A DNA stretch of 64,000 nt from Panorpa germanica (lineage: Eukaryota; Arthropoda; Insecta; Mecoptera; Panorpidae), in assembly GCA_963678705.1 (NCBI GenBank), contig OY783220.1:9507001-9571000 (forward strand), in the 5' to 3' direction. The position numbers and the translations under genes were made by a program. The number at the start of each line of letters is the position of its first letter. The stretch's first letter is position 1. Below the pieces are notes generated by a model, which saw nothing but the letters and a program-made list of their open reading frames with translations, had not been told where the DNA came from and did not search any database. Shown in pieces: positions 1 through 10,865 of this stretch.

Positions 1-786
1 ACTAGTTCAGATGACAGAAATCCAACAAATTCAGACCCTCCTGTATGCGAACGTATGAATGTTGGAGTCGCACTAGTTTGGACCGTGCTTTAGGGACTGA
101 TTGGTACCTCTATATTTAACACTGTAACTACTAGAGAGAACTAAAGAGGACTCTCCAAACGTCACAATGACAAAATGGCGGTAAGGATGACAATGCAACT
201 CATTACTGTAGATAATGCGATTGTATTTCTGGAACATTGCACTTACAATCAGCAGAACGTGGAATAGAACTCCAGTGTGACTGCCAAGTGGATATATACT
301 AATACTTCCAAGTGAATCGTCTAAGACAAAGTTGGAATGCTGCTCTTAGAATATAGGCTATTACGCCCCAAGAGCTTAAAGATTACAAGGCTCCACTTGG
401 AGATTTCGAAATGTAAAAGTTTTTAAGTGGTGCAGTTAATTTATGTGTAGAACGAAAGTGAAATGATGATGATCATTTAAATTCTTTAGAAAGTGAATTT
501 GTTATCACACAATTTAAACGAAAAGTTTTAGATCTGCAATTCAGAGTTGAACTAATGTCTGTTTCGAATAGCTTTTTGGGGTTATAATGGTTTAAGGAAG
601 TATACTACTTGTTATTACAAAATTTCGTGTTTTTGCAGAAGTTTGTAAGGATACAAACGATTCTAGAATATTTTTTTGTATAGTTACGATAATTGCACAT
701 TGATTCTTTGAAATAACACAATGTGAAAAAACATTGAGTAAACAGAGACAATAATGACTAATTTATTGGCCCATACTGAGTGATAT
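1..786. other. AT-rich sequence, no gene seen
   Basis: Read on both strands. Only short chance reading frames, with no recognisable domain, RNA gene or repeat boundary. Confidence 0.5.
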
Positions 787-1342
787 TAACCCTGCGTGTG
801 CACACTGGGCCTTTTAAGGAACAGTTGAAATATCAAACTCCTATTTCTCTCTCGTGAGTACAGAGCGCGCTTCACCTATGCCCTAAATGGGTCAATGTAC
901 ACACGACGTTAGTATTTTACAATGCTAGTGCCGAATAATCACCGTTCCGTTTATTATGACATGCCTGAATCCGTAAAATATTCCCCACTCCACTTACTGC
1001 ACAAATAATTCAACTTTTTGGAACCCACGCCAAAGACACTACATTCTTTTGAAAGCTTATAGTCTAAGATAAAAAAGTCTACAACCGTTTTTCTTAATAT
1101 TTGTTTGTTAAAAAGTTATGAATTTTTTAACAATATTCCGTTTTTTCCGCTTTTTTCAATATTTGTGAATTTTTATTAACAGCGGTTATAAACTTTGGAC
1201 TTTGGCAACTTCTGGACCATGTAGTAGACACTTCAAAAAGTAATCCAGAATTCTTTGAAAGCTTAGAAAACTCAACTGTTCCCTGAAAGACCCAGTGTAC
1301 ACACCATATCTCGAAAAATAGAGTGTTCACACGCAGAGTTAT
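787..1342. mobile_element. TIR element with TTAA-like flanks, non-autonomous
   Basis: The left end reads TTAACCCTGCGTGTG and the right end, reverse-complemented, reads ATAACTCTGCGTGTG. The inverted similarity continues inward for roughly 50 bp with mismatches: both sides share a GGGYCTTT block followed by GGAACAGTTGA. No transposase reading frame is present, so this is a MITE-like element. TTAA-type flanks with CCC-starting ends are typical of piggyBac-like elements, but one flank reads ATAA, so the family call is only a suggestion. The 67-codon minus-strand frame inside it is not considered a gene. Confidence 0.5.
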
Positions 1343-1805
1343 TAAAACCGAACTTACTGTTCTTTAATTATTTAAATTAAAATTCTACTAAGATTTCCTT
1401 CATTGCAAAGTAAATTAAATTAACTTATAAATTATGCAAGCAGTCCTTAAATTATTATACATTGTCTTGCATAATTATTGTGAAAGATAATTGCTTTTAA
1501 ACTTTATAAGAAGTTCAATGAAGAAAGAGAAAGATAGATGGAGAGAGAGAGGGAGAGAGAGACATAAACTATTCCAATAAAAGTTTACCGTTAGTTTGAT
1601 ATGAAAAGCTATTACAATGTTGTGTAGAATGTTGCAGTTAAGTTTTATTATGATAAATATAATTTAAACTTTGCTTTATTCATTCGTAAGACAAAGGGTT
1701 GCCAAAGGTCATAGTGCAACGCGTGTACACCTCTTTTGTTGACATAACTGTTATAGACAATGTACCGTCCGCGTTGTTTTAGCAGATCTTACAAGATATA
1801 AAGTA
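1343..1805. other. AT-rich spacer with purine tract
   Basis: Contains a GA-rich purine tract at about 1521-1562. Nothing else recognised. Confidence 0.5.
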
Positions 1806-2315
1806 TAATTCCCACTCACTGCTTTAATTTAATTTTGTATTTTGTATTTAATTTAAATTGTTTAGCATATGGCAATACGCGTAGTCATTCACAGTACCAT
1901 TTTTAATTTAATATATTTTTTAAGTTTTCCTGGTTTTTTTACAACCTTACAAGGTCCAAGTCTTAAATTAAAAATATTAAATTAAGAGAAACTATATTAT
2001 ATTATAACCTCCAATCTGTCAAAATGCAGTAGAATTTACTTTTAAAAGAAGTTTAATGTTAGTTTTTGAAAAATATAAAAGTGAAAACAATTTTCTTACT
2101 AATTTTTATCAAAAACAGCAATTTTAATTATTTCACATACAATTTTGTCGAACTGTTAAAATTTATATTACTAATGATAACTAACAATAACTAAATTAAC
2201 TAAACTTAAATTAAAACACAAATGTGAAAAGGAATGCTTAAACGAGAACCTGAAATCTAGATTACAATATTAAATAAAAACAGTAAATTAAATATCAAAA
2301 CAATGGGAATGAGGC
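1806..2315. mobile_element. Family F MITE, copy 1
   Basis: The ends are inverted copies of each other: left CCCACTCACTG followed by an AT stretch, right (reverse complement) GCCTCATTCCCATTG followed by TTTGATATTTAATTTA. The same sequence appears in opposite orientation at 55063-56350, including the internal block around CTGTCAAAATGCAGTAG, so this is a dispersed family. No coding capacity. This copy lacks the two LINE insertions that interrupt the other copy and therefore serves as the empty-site reference for both. Confidence 0.7.
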
Positions 2316-2650
2316 TTAAAACTTTATTAAATTATAATATTCTATAGCTATAATGGGATGTTTTTGCTCAATAATAGATAAACTTACAATTTTGATTACT
2401 TAATAATTATCACTAAACCGGATTACGCATAATCCTTATCCTTAGCATTTATCATTAACCAGTTCATTCGACTTTGAAGAAACAAAACGATTTAAAAAGT
2501 ACTGGAACTAATTTAAAGTATTCTATTATTGTGCGCAGTTTAAAACGTTTTGGTTTCCAAAGTGCTAATTAAATAAATACCTGAATTTGTTTACGTATTC
2601 GTTCAAAGTTCTAATGTTTCTTGATCTTAAAGTATGAGTAAGTTGTTGAA

Positions 2651-2675
2651 CACTTACCTGGAAAGAAAAAAAACA
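2651..2675 (-). other. Candidate recursive splice site (ratchet point)
   Basis: On the minus strand a run of pyrimidines (TTTTTTTTCTTTC) leads directly into CAG, followed at once by GTAAGTG. A strong 3' splice site is therefore abutted by a near-consensus 5' splice site with no exon between (junction between 2658 and 2657). This is the architecture of zero-length exons used for stepwise removal of long introns, best known from Drosophila. It was the only site of this quality found on either strand. If used, it places this region inside a long intron of a minus-strand gene whose exons lie outside the window. No transcript evidence is available here. Confidence 0.45.
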
Positions 2676-2733
2676 TGGTATTATATCTATATTACATTAT
2701 ATAAAATGGCTTGACAACTGTTAATCAGACATG

Positions 2734-2935
2734 GTATTTTTTCTCATTAAAAACAATCTTTTATCATCACACGAAATTCAAACTTTTCGATAGTTTTGAA
2801 AATAACAAAAGTACCATCACTAAAACCTCTGTATTTCGTAAACTAATAGCCGAAATGTCTTGAAATTTTAACACATATCGTTTGAAGGTTGGTACTAAAT
2901 AATTTCTAAACATACTCGTACCTATCTATAGTGAT
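2734..2935 (+). repeat. Dispersed repeat I, copy 1
   Basis: Similar in sequence and order to 12520-12665: both contain ACAAAAGTA, then a block around TAACTAATAGCCGAAATGTC or its variant, then ACACATATCGT and GTTGGTACTA. Mismatches are spread along the whole length, so both copies are old. No ends defined. Confidence 0.5.
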
Positions 2936-2957
2936 TTTAAATTATTTCACACTCTAA

Positions 2958-3073
2958 CCGCCTTACAAATAAACCTATTATAAAATTTATACCTGGTATA
3001 AAGCTCGTTTGGACTGGCTTATTATCAGTTCATACCTGGTTTAAATTTTATAACAGGTTCATTTGTAAGGCGG
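2958..3073. mobile_element. Family B palindromic MITE, copy 1
   Basis: A 116-bp element beginning CCGCCTTACAAATAAACC and ending in the near-perfect inverse. Most of the element folds on itself through paired TTATAAAATTTATACC blocks. A second copy of exactly the same length is at 6763-6878. The 3-bp flanks (taa and caa) are compatible with a diverged 3-bp target duplication. Confidence 0.8.
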
Positions 3074-3082
3074 CAAAACTTT

Positions 3083-3545
3083 AGATGCCTCTTTCTTAGT
3101 GCGCCAAGTCGCTTAGCTTGTGTACTGTAGGGTATATTGGAGTTGTTTTGCACTAACCTAAATGATCATGAGAGTAAACTTATACGCTTACTTTTTGGCT
3201 TAAAGTAGACTCAACGTATGCCTCTTTCAACATTTCAAGTGTTTTGGAGCACTTGATTCCAATTTACACACAAAATTTAATGAAAACTCTTTGATTTATG
3301 TTTTTCGACAGCAGAAAATCGCCAAACACGCAAAACACTTCTAACTTTTATGCCTCTCACAAAAAAACTAAATGTGCTATATAGCTAAAAATGTGAACAT
3401 ATGTTCGAGACGAGTGTACCAACATAACAAAATAAAAAAATCGATAATCGAATGTACGTAGCCCGCGAAATTTGAAAATTCACCTTATTTTTTGAACAGA
3501 CCTCGTACTTTAATTTTTATCGATACATCTACAAGGTTCGGATAG
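3083..3545 (-). mobile_element. Family C (Harbinger-like) remnant, reverse orientation
   Basis: Two blocks match the right half of family C in reverse complement: about 3090-3155 (GTGTACTGTAGGGTATATTGG, and AGTTGTTTTGCAC after it) and about 3508-3533 (TACTTTAATTTTTATCGATAC). Between them the sequence is diverged. Ends are not preserved. Confidence 0.5.
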
Positions 3546-4460
3546 GTTTAGCGTTGCAGACGATTCTGCTACAAAATATATTTTGCTGTATAATAAGAGA
3601 AATACGTTCATAAAATCTTAATCCAGTAATAGTAATTTACCGCCGAACTATTGTAATTTTGACTATATACTTGCATAAGGGATTCCAAAAATGATCCTTC
3701 AAGAAAATAAGATTTATGGTATCAGGATAAATAAATAATTGATTTTAAGTACACAAGAAATATTACACTATATTCTTTTCTTAATTCTTTTTATGATGAA
3801 TAAAAATGAAACAGATTTATCTGTTTTCCGCTACTGTCCATAAAATGAAACCCCTCATTTATATTTCTCTCCATCCAAACTGGATTCTCGTTAAACCATT
3901 GGATTTAAATAAAATAATCCCTGTTAATCCGAGCACCATGCACACACGCACCCTGTTATAGACCATACTTCGTTAGGCTCAACTAATTATTTTCCAACAC
4001 AACTGCTGTTAGCTGGGTTTAGGATTTACACCGCAGACTCTCTCATCTCCCCTGACATTTCTATCCAGATGAAGCCAGTATGTCCATACGCAACCCTACA
4101 CCCTCTTCACCCCCTCGTAGACGGTCTACGCGACTTTATAATTTGAATTCAAATTTATTTCATAAACTTTTGTTAAAATGGGTTATTTACACTCAGTTGA
4201 ATTTCTGACGGTTCTATTGTGCCTCTACCCTCTCTCCCCTTTATATCATAACTAGTGTATGCTTTTTATACTCGTTTTCAAAACAGTTACACTTCATCTG
4301 ATATATTTTAAATTGAATTTTAATTCAAATTTGAATTATTTGATCTAAAAATATATTGATCAACACTCTGGCTCCATTGTAGTTTCATCTAAAAATTACA
4401 TAATTTTTAAACTGAATTTAAGAAAAGTTTCCACTGGGTTTAATAAAATTTAGGATAATA
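3546..4460. other. AT-rich spacer
   Basis: A small scrap related to the family E end occurs near 3642-3665 (TTACCGCCGAACTATTGTAA). Otherwise no gene, RNA or repeat was recognised. Confidence 0.45.
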
Positions 4461-4650
4461 TGTAGTCCAAATTACTTATACTTAAAATACGTTATAACAG
4501 CGGTATAAATATATAATACGATAATGAATTTCATCTTATTCGTTTCAATATAAATTATAGAAAAATTAGTGATTCAGTGGTTTTTAATTATATCGGCAGT
4601 TTATACCCCAGAACTTGTTTTAAGTATGATTCGCACTGAACTCTAATAAT
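4461..4650. mobile_element. Family E MITE, degenerate copy
   Basis: Collinear with the complete E element at 47573-47790: TGTAGTCCAAAT at the left, GCGGTATAAATATATAATACG in the middle, and TTTTAAGTATGATTCGC at the right. The GC-richer part of the left inverted repeat is deleted. Confidence 0.65.
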
Positions 4651-4727
4651 TAAAAACTTTATTTAAAATTATTATACTTTAATGAGATTACATATTTAAT
4701 ATATCTAACTTAATTATATTATTTCAG

Positions 4728-4773
4728 ACCATAAAGAAAAAGTCAACGTAACTGCTTCACGTAGCTGATTTCG
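4728..4773 (+). other. Possible non-coding exon
   Basis: A 46-base segment bounded by a reasonable 3' splice site (TATTATTTCAG before it) and a consensus-like 5' splice site (G then GTGAGTG after it). All three forward frames contain a stop, so if real it would be a 5'-UTR or lncRNA exon. The site strength is moderate and the call may be chance. Confidence 0.15.
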
Positions 4774-5220
4774 GTGAGTGCTTAATTTCTTTTACTAGAT
4801 TTGAATGATGTTTACAATTCTCTTTCTAGGTTTGCATTCTTCTTTGTCTAATTGACTAAACATTTTTGACTAATTAAGCAATTTGTAGCGTTCACAACAA
4901 TGTGTTCTTAATATTAATACAAATTTAATAGTAATAGTAATTTTTTTAAGATATATTTTGGTCTCAATTCTTCAAATTCGTTCGAACAATTCTTTGAAAA
5001 TGCACTGTATATATGTTATGAAAATTAATATATCTGGATTTGGAATTTTTTTTAATACCTGGTTCTAAAATATGCTTTAGAACCGGTTCTGAAATTTAAA
5101 CATTTTTTTTTGAGGATGTACAATAGACTGAAAGAGCACTATCTCACTTAATAAAAGAAAATTCGGATTTATACCTCTCTCATAACTTCTTTTAAACATG
5201 AGTCACCGTCGAACTCTCGC

Positions 5221-5833
5221 AATGGGCTTGTGTTCTCATTTTTTAGTGGTCGATTTTTCAATTGTTGATTGAAATTGATGTTAATAAATGTGTATTGGCG
5301 TGTCTATTTTATTAAATATCTAAATATTGAGTTGTAGTTTTAGCGCTAGAAATGGTCGGCCATATTTGTATGACGTGAAATGCATTTTAACGTCAGTTAT
5401 TTGTTGAGTAGGTCAGTGTTGTGGTAATGTTTTGTAGCTGTTGGTAGTCGAATAATCAAGTCAAGTCAAAGAATAATAAGTTTTTATTTTATTTAACCCG
5501 GCTAAGGCAGACATAATATTGGAATTTGAGTGTTCCTTGAAATAGCTGTTAATAATATTTGATATATTGATATATAAATACATATAGCAGAGATTTATGA
5601 GCTGTAAGGTTGGTATCCTTACACAAGGATTGTGATATCACATGCATTTGGAATGTGTACAACGTTGAATCCATTTAATAATTAAAGAGACAAAATGACT
5701 TTTTTAATTGTTAATATCTCTTAACATATAAGGAGTTATTAAAAAATAATTGAACATTCGAGGTTCTAGTAACCCACTTTATCAATATATAGTACACTTT
5801 TATAGAAATTAAGACATAGGACACAAGCCCATT
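5221..5833 (+). mobile_element. Family A TIR element, copy 1
   Basis: Begins AATGGGCTTGTGTTCTC and ends GGACACAAGCCCATT, forming a terminal inverted repeat of about 16 bp. The interior matches five other copies in this window, including GTTTTAGCGCTAGAAATGG, GGTAATGTTTTGTAGC and ATTTATGAGCTGTAAGG. No transposase frame; non-autonomous. The left flank carries a GAGTCACCGTCGAACTCTCG stretch resembling the right end of a family E element, so the insertion may have landed in an older E copy. No clear target duplication could be fixed. Confidence 0.8.
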
Positions 5834-6034
5834 GAAACTTACTTGATACGAACTCTTACATGATTCCTACAGGTCTTCATGTGATAGCTGTAATTGCTTA
5901 ACTCTAATCGTAGATTTATACTTATTGTATTATTTGTAGCTATAAAACTTTTAACGATCCATAACCTTGCATTAGATTTAATATTCTTCCACATTTATTA
6001 TTAAGACGTTATATTTGCTTGTATATCATACTTA

Positions 6035-6141
6035 TAGACCCTCTAGGGGTGCACCCAGAGAATGGGTTTTATATTATATTACTGGGATTGAACACCACCT
6101 TTATTTTCCATCCCCCAGAGGGTGGTACTTTAGAGGGTAGA
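6035..6141. mobile_element. Short palindromic MITE
   Basis: About 107 bp with imperfect inverted ends: TAGACCCTCTAGGGGTGCAC at the left against TCTACCCTCTAAAGTACCAC (reverse complement of the right end). No second copy was noticed in the window, so this rests on the inverted ends alone. Confidence 0.4.
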
Positions 6142-6552
6142 CTTTATTGATAAGAGAATTATTATATTAGGATTGTTACTCATCTTGGCTGCAAAACTTT
6201 CTTTTATTTTGATTAAAATATTTGACTTACAAATACTTTTTGAAAACAATTTCATGGTTTATTTCATTTAATGTTTATATACACTAAAAACAATACTCTA
6301 TTTAGACAGTCTGCATATTCAGTTTTTATCGTAGAATTATCTGGGACATTTGCAACACGCTGTCACACAAAACAAAATTTTGAGGTTATGTATTTTTATA
6401 TTGTTTTGTCTCACTCACTCTACTATATAGACAAGATCGACTAGCTTTACCGACTGGAAATAAAATTGATTATGCTTTAGACGCATTTTTCTTAGACTGG
6501 ATTCAATGTATTACAGAATTATGGATTTATTCCCGTGCTATTCCTTTCTTAA
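6142..6552. other. AT-rich spacer
   Basis: No gene, RNA or repeat recognised. Confidence 0.5.
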
Positions 6553-6745
6553 GCCTGTCGCTCACTCCAAGCGTATTTAAGCGAATTTAGCGTATACGCG
6601 CTACTACGCTTTACCTATCCGAACTCTGTAAATGAAATAAACCCTTGCACACTGCAAGAGACAAAGCCGTTTGTATACGGAGGTTCTCACACTGCATAGT
6701 ACGCAAGTTTGACTTGGCGTACTATTGTGTCTAAGTCTAAGACAG
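6553..6745 (+). mobile_element. Family C (Harbinger-like) element, internally deleted
   Basis: Preceded by TTAA and starting GCCTGTCGCTCACTCC, then AGCGTATTTAAGCGAATTT and CGCGCTACTACGCTTTACC as in the other C copies. It jumps to the right-half block AGTTTGACTTGGCGTACT, so most of the interior is missing. A family B element follows 17 bp downstream. Confidence 0.65.
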
Positions 6746-6762
6746 AGGTATCTAAAGTTTTA

Positions 6763-6878
6763 CCGCCTTACAAATAAACCTGTTATAAAATTTATACCAG
6801 ATATAAACCAATAATAAGCCTGTCTGAACGGGCTTTATACCTGGTATACATTTTATAACAGGTTTATTTGTAAGGCGG
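6763..6878. mobile_element. Family B palindromic MITE, copy 2, with TTA duplication
   Basis: 116 bp, starts CCGCCTTACAAATAAACC and ends GGTTTATTTGTAAGGCGG. It is flanked by TTA on both sides (6760-6762 and 6879-6881). A 3-bp TTA/TAA target duplication is the hallmark of the PIF/Harbinger superfamily, which makes this a likely miniature Harbinger derivative. Confidence 0.8.
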
Positions 6879-7051
6879 TTACAGTGTATGTATACGCTTT
6901 ACTAAAATCTACATTTGTTTTCTTACATAGTAATAAACCTTTTCTTCGTTTTACCAAAAAGAAAAAATTATTGTGGAACATAAATCTGGCTCTGCTAAAT
7001 AAATACAACTTTGGTAAATATACCTCGTAACTGTTTTTTCAATTCTGCAAG

Positions 7052-7072
7052 TATATATATATATATATATAT
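7052..7072. repeat. (TA)n microsatellite
   Basis: About ten TA units in a row. Confidence 0.9.
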
Positions 7073-8730
7073 TCCAACTTCTAAATACTTAAGAAAATAA
7101 TAAATAAAGTATAGATTAAAGCAAGAAGAATGAATCAAAGTATACTTTAGGCAACCATTAAATAATTAGTTTTAACTTAATTAAACGTCATTAAAGGAAT
7201 TCGTAAAATAAATTAAAAAAGAAAAACCGAACTAATTAAAGAAAATAATGAAAAGAATTTTGATTGTTTCTAATGTAAGGTAATAACAGAAACGAAAAGA
7301 AAAACATTCCTCAAACGACTTTCCCTTTTAATGACTATTTAATTAAACGTAAAGTATTAAAAGTATAAAGTAGTATTTAATAAATCCCTGCGCCTAAAAA
7401 TCCCTCCCTCTCCCTCTTCCCTCTCCCTGCGCCTAAAAAAAGATTACATATTTAAACATCCCTTTCGAGAGGACAAACAGACGTAAGTAGAAGCAGGGAA
7501 AGGGAAGAGAGAGAGGGAGGGATAATATTGAAACAGGTTTGAAGCCAGTATGGAAATCCGATTAGAATCCACAAAAAACTTATTTATTTTACGATTGGGA
7601 TAAAAGTGAAGTTCCGGTGGTAGGAAATGGGGCGGGGGCACGGGTTGGTTTAGAAGAGGAGCGTACAACACATACTTTATATATTTGAAGGTGATTTTCG
7701 GTTCTTAAGATTATACATAGAAAGGGGTGGATCAATCGCCAGCCTTTTGTTGACGTATTTACATTTTAGAGTATCAATTTATTTTAGTATTCGAATAACT
7801 TGGTTGCATTGAACCGCAAGATGAAATACAATGTATAGATTCGTTTTAAGGAGATGCTAGTACAACCGTAGTGTAAAAAATTTCCGTAATAATATTGTAT
7901 TACTTATTACTTTTTTCATGTATTTCTCTAAAGAAATTAAAATCGTAATTTTCCATTTATTTCCGTTATCATAAATTTTAAACGTATGTAGGACGAGTGG
8001 ATATGGGGAGGAATAGTGGAAGGGGGTGTTCACATGCCAAGGAAATGTTCCATAAATACTTGTTATAACATGTCTACACGATCATGATCTTAAACAAAAC
8101 ATTACTTATTTTTCATATACACAAATAGAGCACACATTTCTCAGCAATATATCTTGCCGCTAGCTGCGGGGTACAATCGTGGTGCGATAGTAGAGGGATG
8201 AGGTTTTTAATGGAGAGATGAATTTGTGCATTTTTTTATTAGCTCTGTCCTGTAGCATAATTTATCAGTGGGAGTTAAATAGTTGTAGACAGAATTATTG
8301 AAAAGTAACAAGTAGGAACAAGTTGCATTTCGCTCTTTTGTGTTAATAATGTATCAACTAGGATAAATTGGATACCATTTAGATTTGAATCACAAAATGA
8401 GATAGTTTAAATAACGTGACTTTGGCGGCGATTTATGCTTAAACTAATTTGTAACTTAAAAATTTAAGACACAATATGAAATATATGAAATATTATATAT
8501 GAAATTCACTATCGTATCGAGTTTTATGCGAACTCTTGTAATTTGAACTATGTATATAATAAGTATGAAAGTACTCAAACTGAGAATCATATAAAGACAA
8601 GCTTTAAGGCTCTTACATACTTTATTTTGACTCTGATCATACATCAACAGTACTCATGGACTATTGTGTTGAATGTGTGGCATTCCCTCCAGTATAAATA
8701 ATATCACAAAGCTGTAATAAGGTGATGTTC
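7073..8730. other. AT-rich spacer, no gene seen
   Basis: Holds a pyrimidine-rich patch near 7395-7435 and a scrap resembling the right end of family E around 8516-8560. Reading frames of 63-75 codons here have no recognisable features. Confidence 0.45.
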
Positions 8731-8766
8731 TCACCCGGAGGAGAGGGGGGGGGTTTGGGGGGGTTT
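8731..8766 (+). other. G-rich run, possible G-quadruplex
   Basis: Contains GGAGGAGA, nine consecutive G, TTT, then seven consecutive G. Four G3 tracts can be drawn from these runs, so quadruplex folding is possible on this strand. Function unknown. Confidence 0.3.
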
Positions 8767-8944
8767 GTTAAAGGTTCATGACCGCATAACTTTATTTTTA
8801 AACAGTTGCTACGTTTCCAGATAGGTCATAAAGGGATCAAATCTTTTTTAATTTAGATCGTATCATCATTATAAACAAAATATAAAATAATAAACCAGGT
8901 CATAACTAAACTACACTGTAAACGATCATAAAAATCTAACGCAT

Positions 8945-9010
8945 AAGTCAGCGGTGGTACCGTGGTGCGACGTTGCAGGACGTTGCGCGACGCCGACGCG
9001 GTATGGTGTG
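8945..9010. other. GC-rich patch in AT-rich surroundings
   Basis: A short block rich in CGACG and TTGCG words (for example GTGCGACGTTGCAGGACG). It resembles in wording another GC-rich block at 60990-61075, possibly ends of an unrecognised element. Confidence 0.3.
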
Positions 9011-10339
9011 GTCATTATTTTTATAATTAAAAATAACACGGTTTTAGGGGAATTTACAGTGAACAGCACTTTACCAGGCTATAGCAGAGATATTTGTTGA
9101 ACGGTAGACCCAACTGCTGTATTACCATATAGGTACGAAGAGAAAAAGAATGATGAGAAGGGAGTTACGGCAGTGGTTCCTAATCGTTGTCCCTAAAACT
9201 TGTTAAAAGCACAACGCTTTCATAACGAAATTTAACACAGTGAAAGTGTATAACACTAAGGCTGAGTTCACACGGCTTTGCATTGCACGTTTTCTTGCAG
9301 TAAGCTAGCAAGTGTCAATCTCGAATTTTTTATTTATTTATTTATTTGCTTTGACTTTTATTCGTATTTAACATTTTATAATTGTATTTTACAAATTTCT
9401 AAATATTTAAATAATTCACTAAATAATTTTAAATCACTGAACAAAAATTTAGTATTAACAGGAAAAGTTTTAATCACATCTAATATTTCTCTATTATATT
9501 TATGTTTATATATTTATTTATGCATTCAAATATAATCTATCGTCGGATTTAACATTAATTTTGTACAGGTGAGCTGGAGTTTTACAATGATTACTTTTGA
9601 TTCTGATTATAGTTGATATAATTTTGTGGGATCGCATTCATTGCAAGATAATTTTTATATGAGAAATACGAAGTGAATGTTCGAATTAGCTTGAGGCAAG
9701 CTAGCTAGTGTGAAATTGGTATTGAATTTTATGATTTTTAACTTCTACTCAATTTAAATGTTTTTTTGTAAAAACCAAAAATGTTTCATGACTTGTAAAA
9801 TGTTAAGAACATCTGTGTAGGGGTGATAAAGCATAGGGGTGGTATTGTAACCGTGGAATACTAGGGTAGTGCCCCCGGGATTCAACCACAAGTTCGTTGG
9901 CAGTGGTGGTGGCCATAATGCTAAACAATTCTAGGCTTTGTTAACGAATATGACAACGCCAGGGTTATAATGTGCTGGGTTTGACTTTGTATAAGAATTT
10001 CACGGGCATTACAGCTACCTGTTACACACATACACACATACACAGCAGACCGCTATTAAATGTATAGATCATTACATATTCATGAATTGTTTAGGTATTT
10101 ACAATTTTGGGTGTACTTAATTAAAATATCAGCTAGTAATGTTTATGATAATTATTCTAATCTTTTGACAGGCAGTTAATCATAAATCATTTTATTGCTT
10201 TAAGATGTTGTTAACAGTTAAGTAGCCGGTCGGTGTAAGTCATAAGATAACATACTTACTAAGAGTATTATAAGACGGTTTATTAATCAATTGAGTGGGT
10301 CGTCAATTATCCATTTGCAAATATATGTACAGAAAAATA
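9011..10339. other. AT-rich spacer, no gene seen
   Basis: The 85-codon frame at 9278-9535 is composed of low-complexity Leu/Ile/Tyr/Asn codons and is not credited. Possible inverted ends around 9258 and 9715 (CACAC plus GCTAGC words) were too weak to call an element. Confidence 0.4.
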
Positions 10340-10865
10340 TAGGATTTTCGGAAAGAAGATAAGGACAAGAGGTAGATGACGGAGATAGAGACAATAATAA
10401 CATAGTTAAGTTAGAGAGTCAAGAAAATAGAGTAAAGTAAAAGAGTTAAGAGGAAATAGTCAAGATAGAGCGTTTATGCCTGTAATAGGCATAAGTGGAG
10501 AAGTGAAAACGAAGAGAGAAGGCAGGAAGGATAGTGAAAAGATAATAGAGGGTTTGTCGAGAGGAGACAAGCAAAGCAAGAGATGATAGATGAAGATACA
10601 GGCAATAAGGAAGGAGAAGCAGGAAACGGTTTGCCGAGAGGAGACAAGGAAGATAAGAGGTGAGGAAACGGTGAGAATGAAGGAAGACTAGGAAAAATGA
10701 TGGAAGAGGGTCAAGAGAAGAAGAAGCAGAAAGTACTTTTGGAAATAAAAAGGTCTAGAATAGTTTTAAGTTTAATTTCAAGTTGAAGTTTTATGAAATA
10801 TATTAAGAATGTAGATTGTAAAGCCGAAAGGCGAACAATTAATATAATATAATAATATAATAAAC
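10340..10865 (+). mobile_element. LINE alpha 3' untranslated tail
   Basis: A purine-rich tract containing two versions of a sub-repeat (TTTGYCGAGAGGAGACAAG near 10554 and 10630), then GAAGAAGCAGAAAGTACTTT and GTAGATTGTAAAGCCGAAAG, ending in an AATATAAT-rich tail. The same final 180 bases follow the coding remnant at 18243-18785, which identifies this as the 3' end of a 5'-truncated LINE of the same group. No coding part remains. Confidence 0.65.

Noticed and set aside
9555-9580. Plus-strand TTTTGTACAG followed by GTGAGC as a second ratchet point
   Set aside because: The pyrimidine tract is too weak and the donor departs from consensus.
9258-9720. Possible TIR element with CACAC and GCTAGC words at both ends
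   Set aside because: Inverted similarity is short and interrupted, and there is no duplication.
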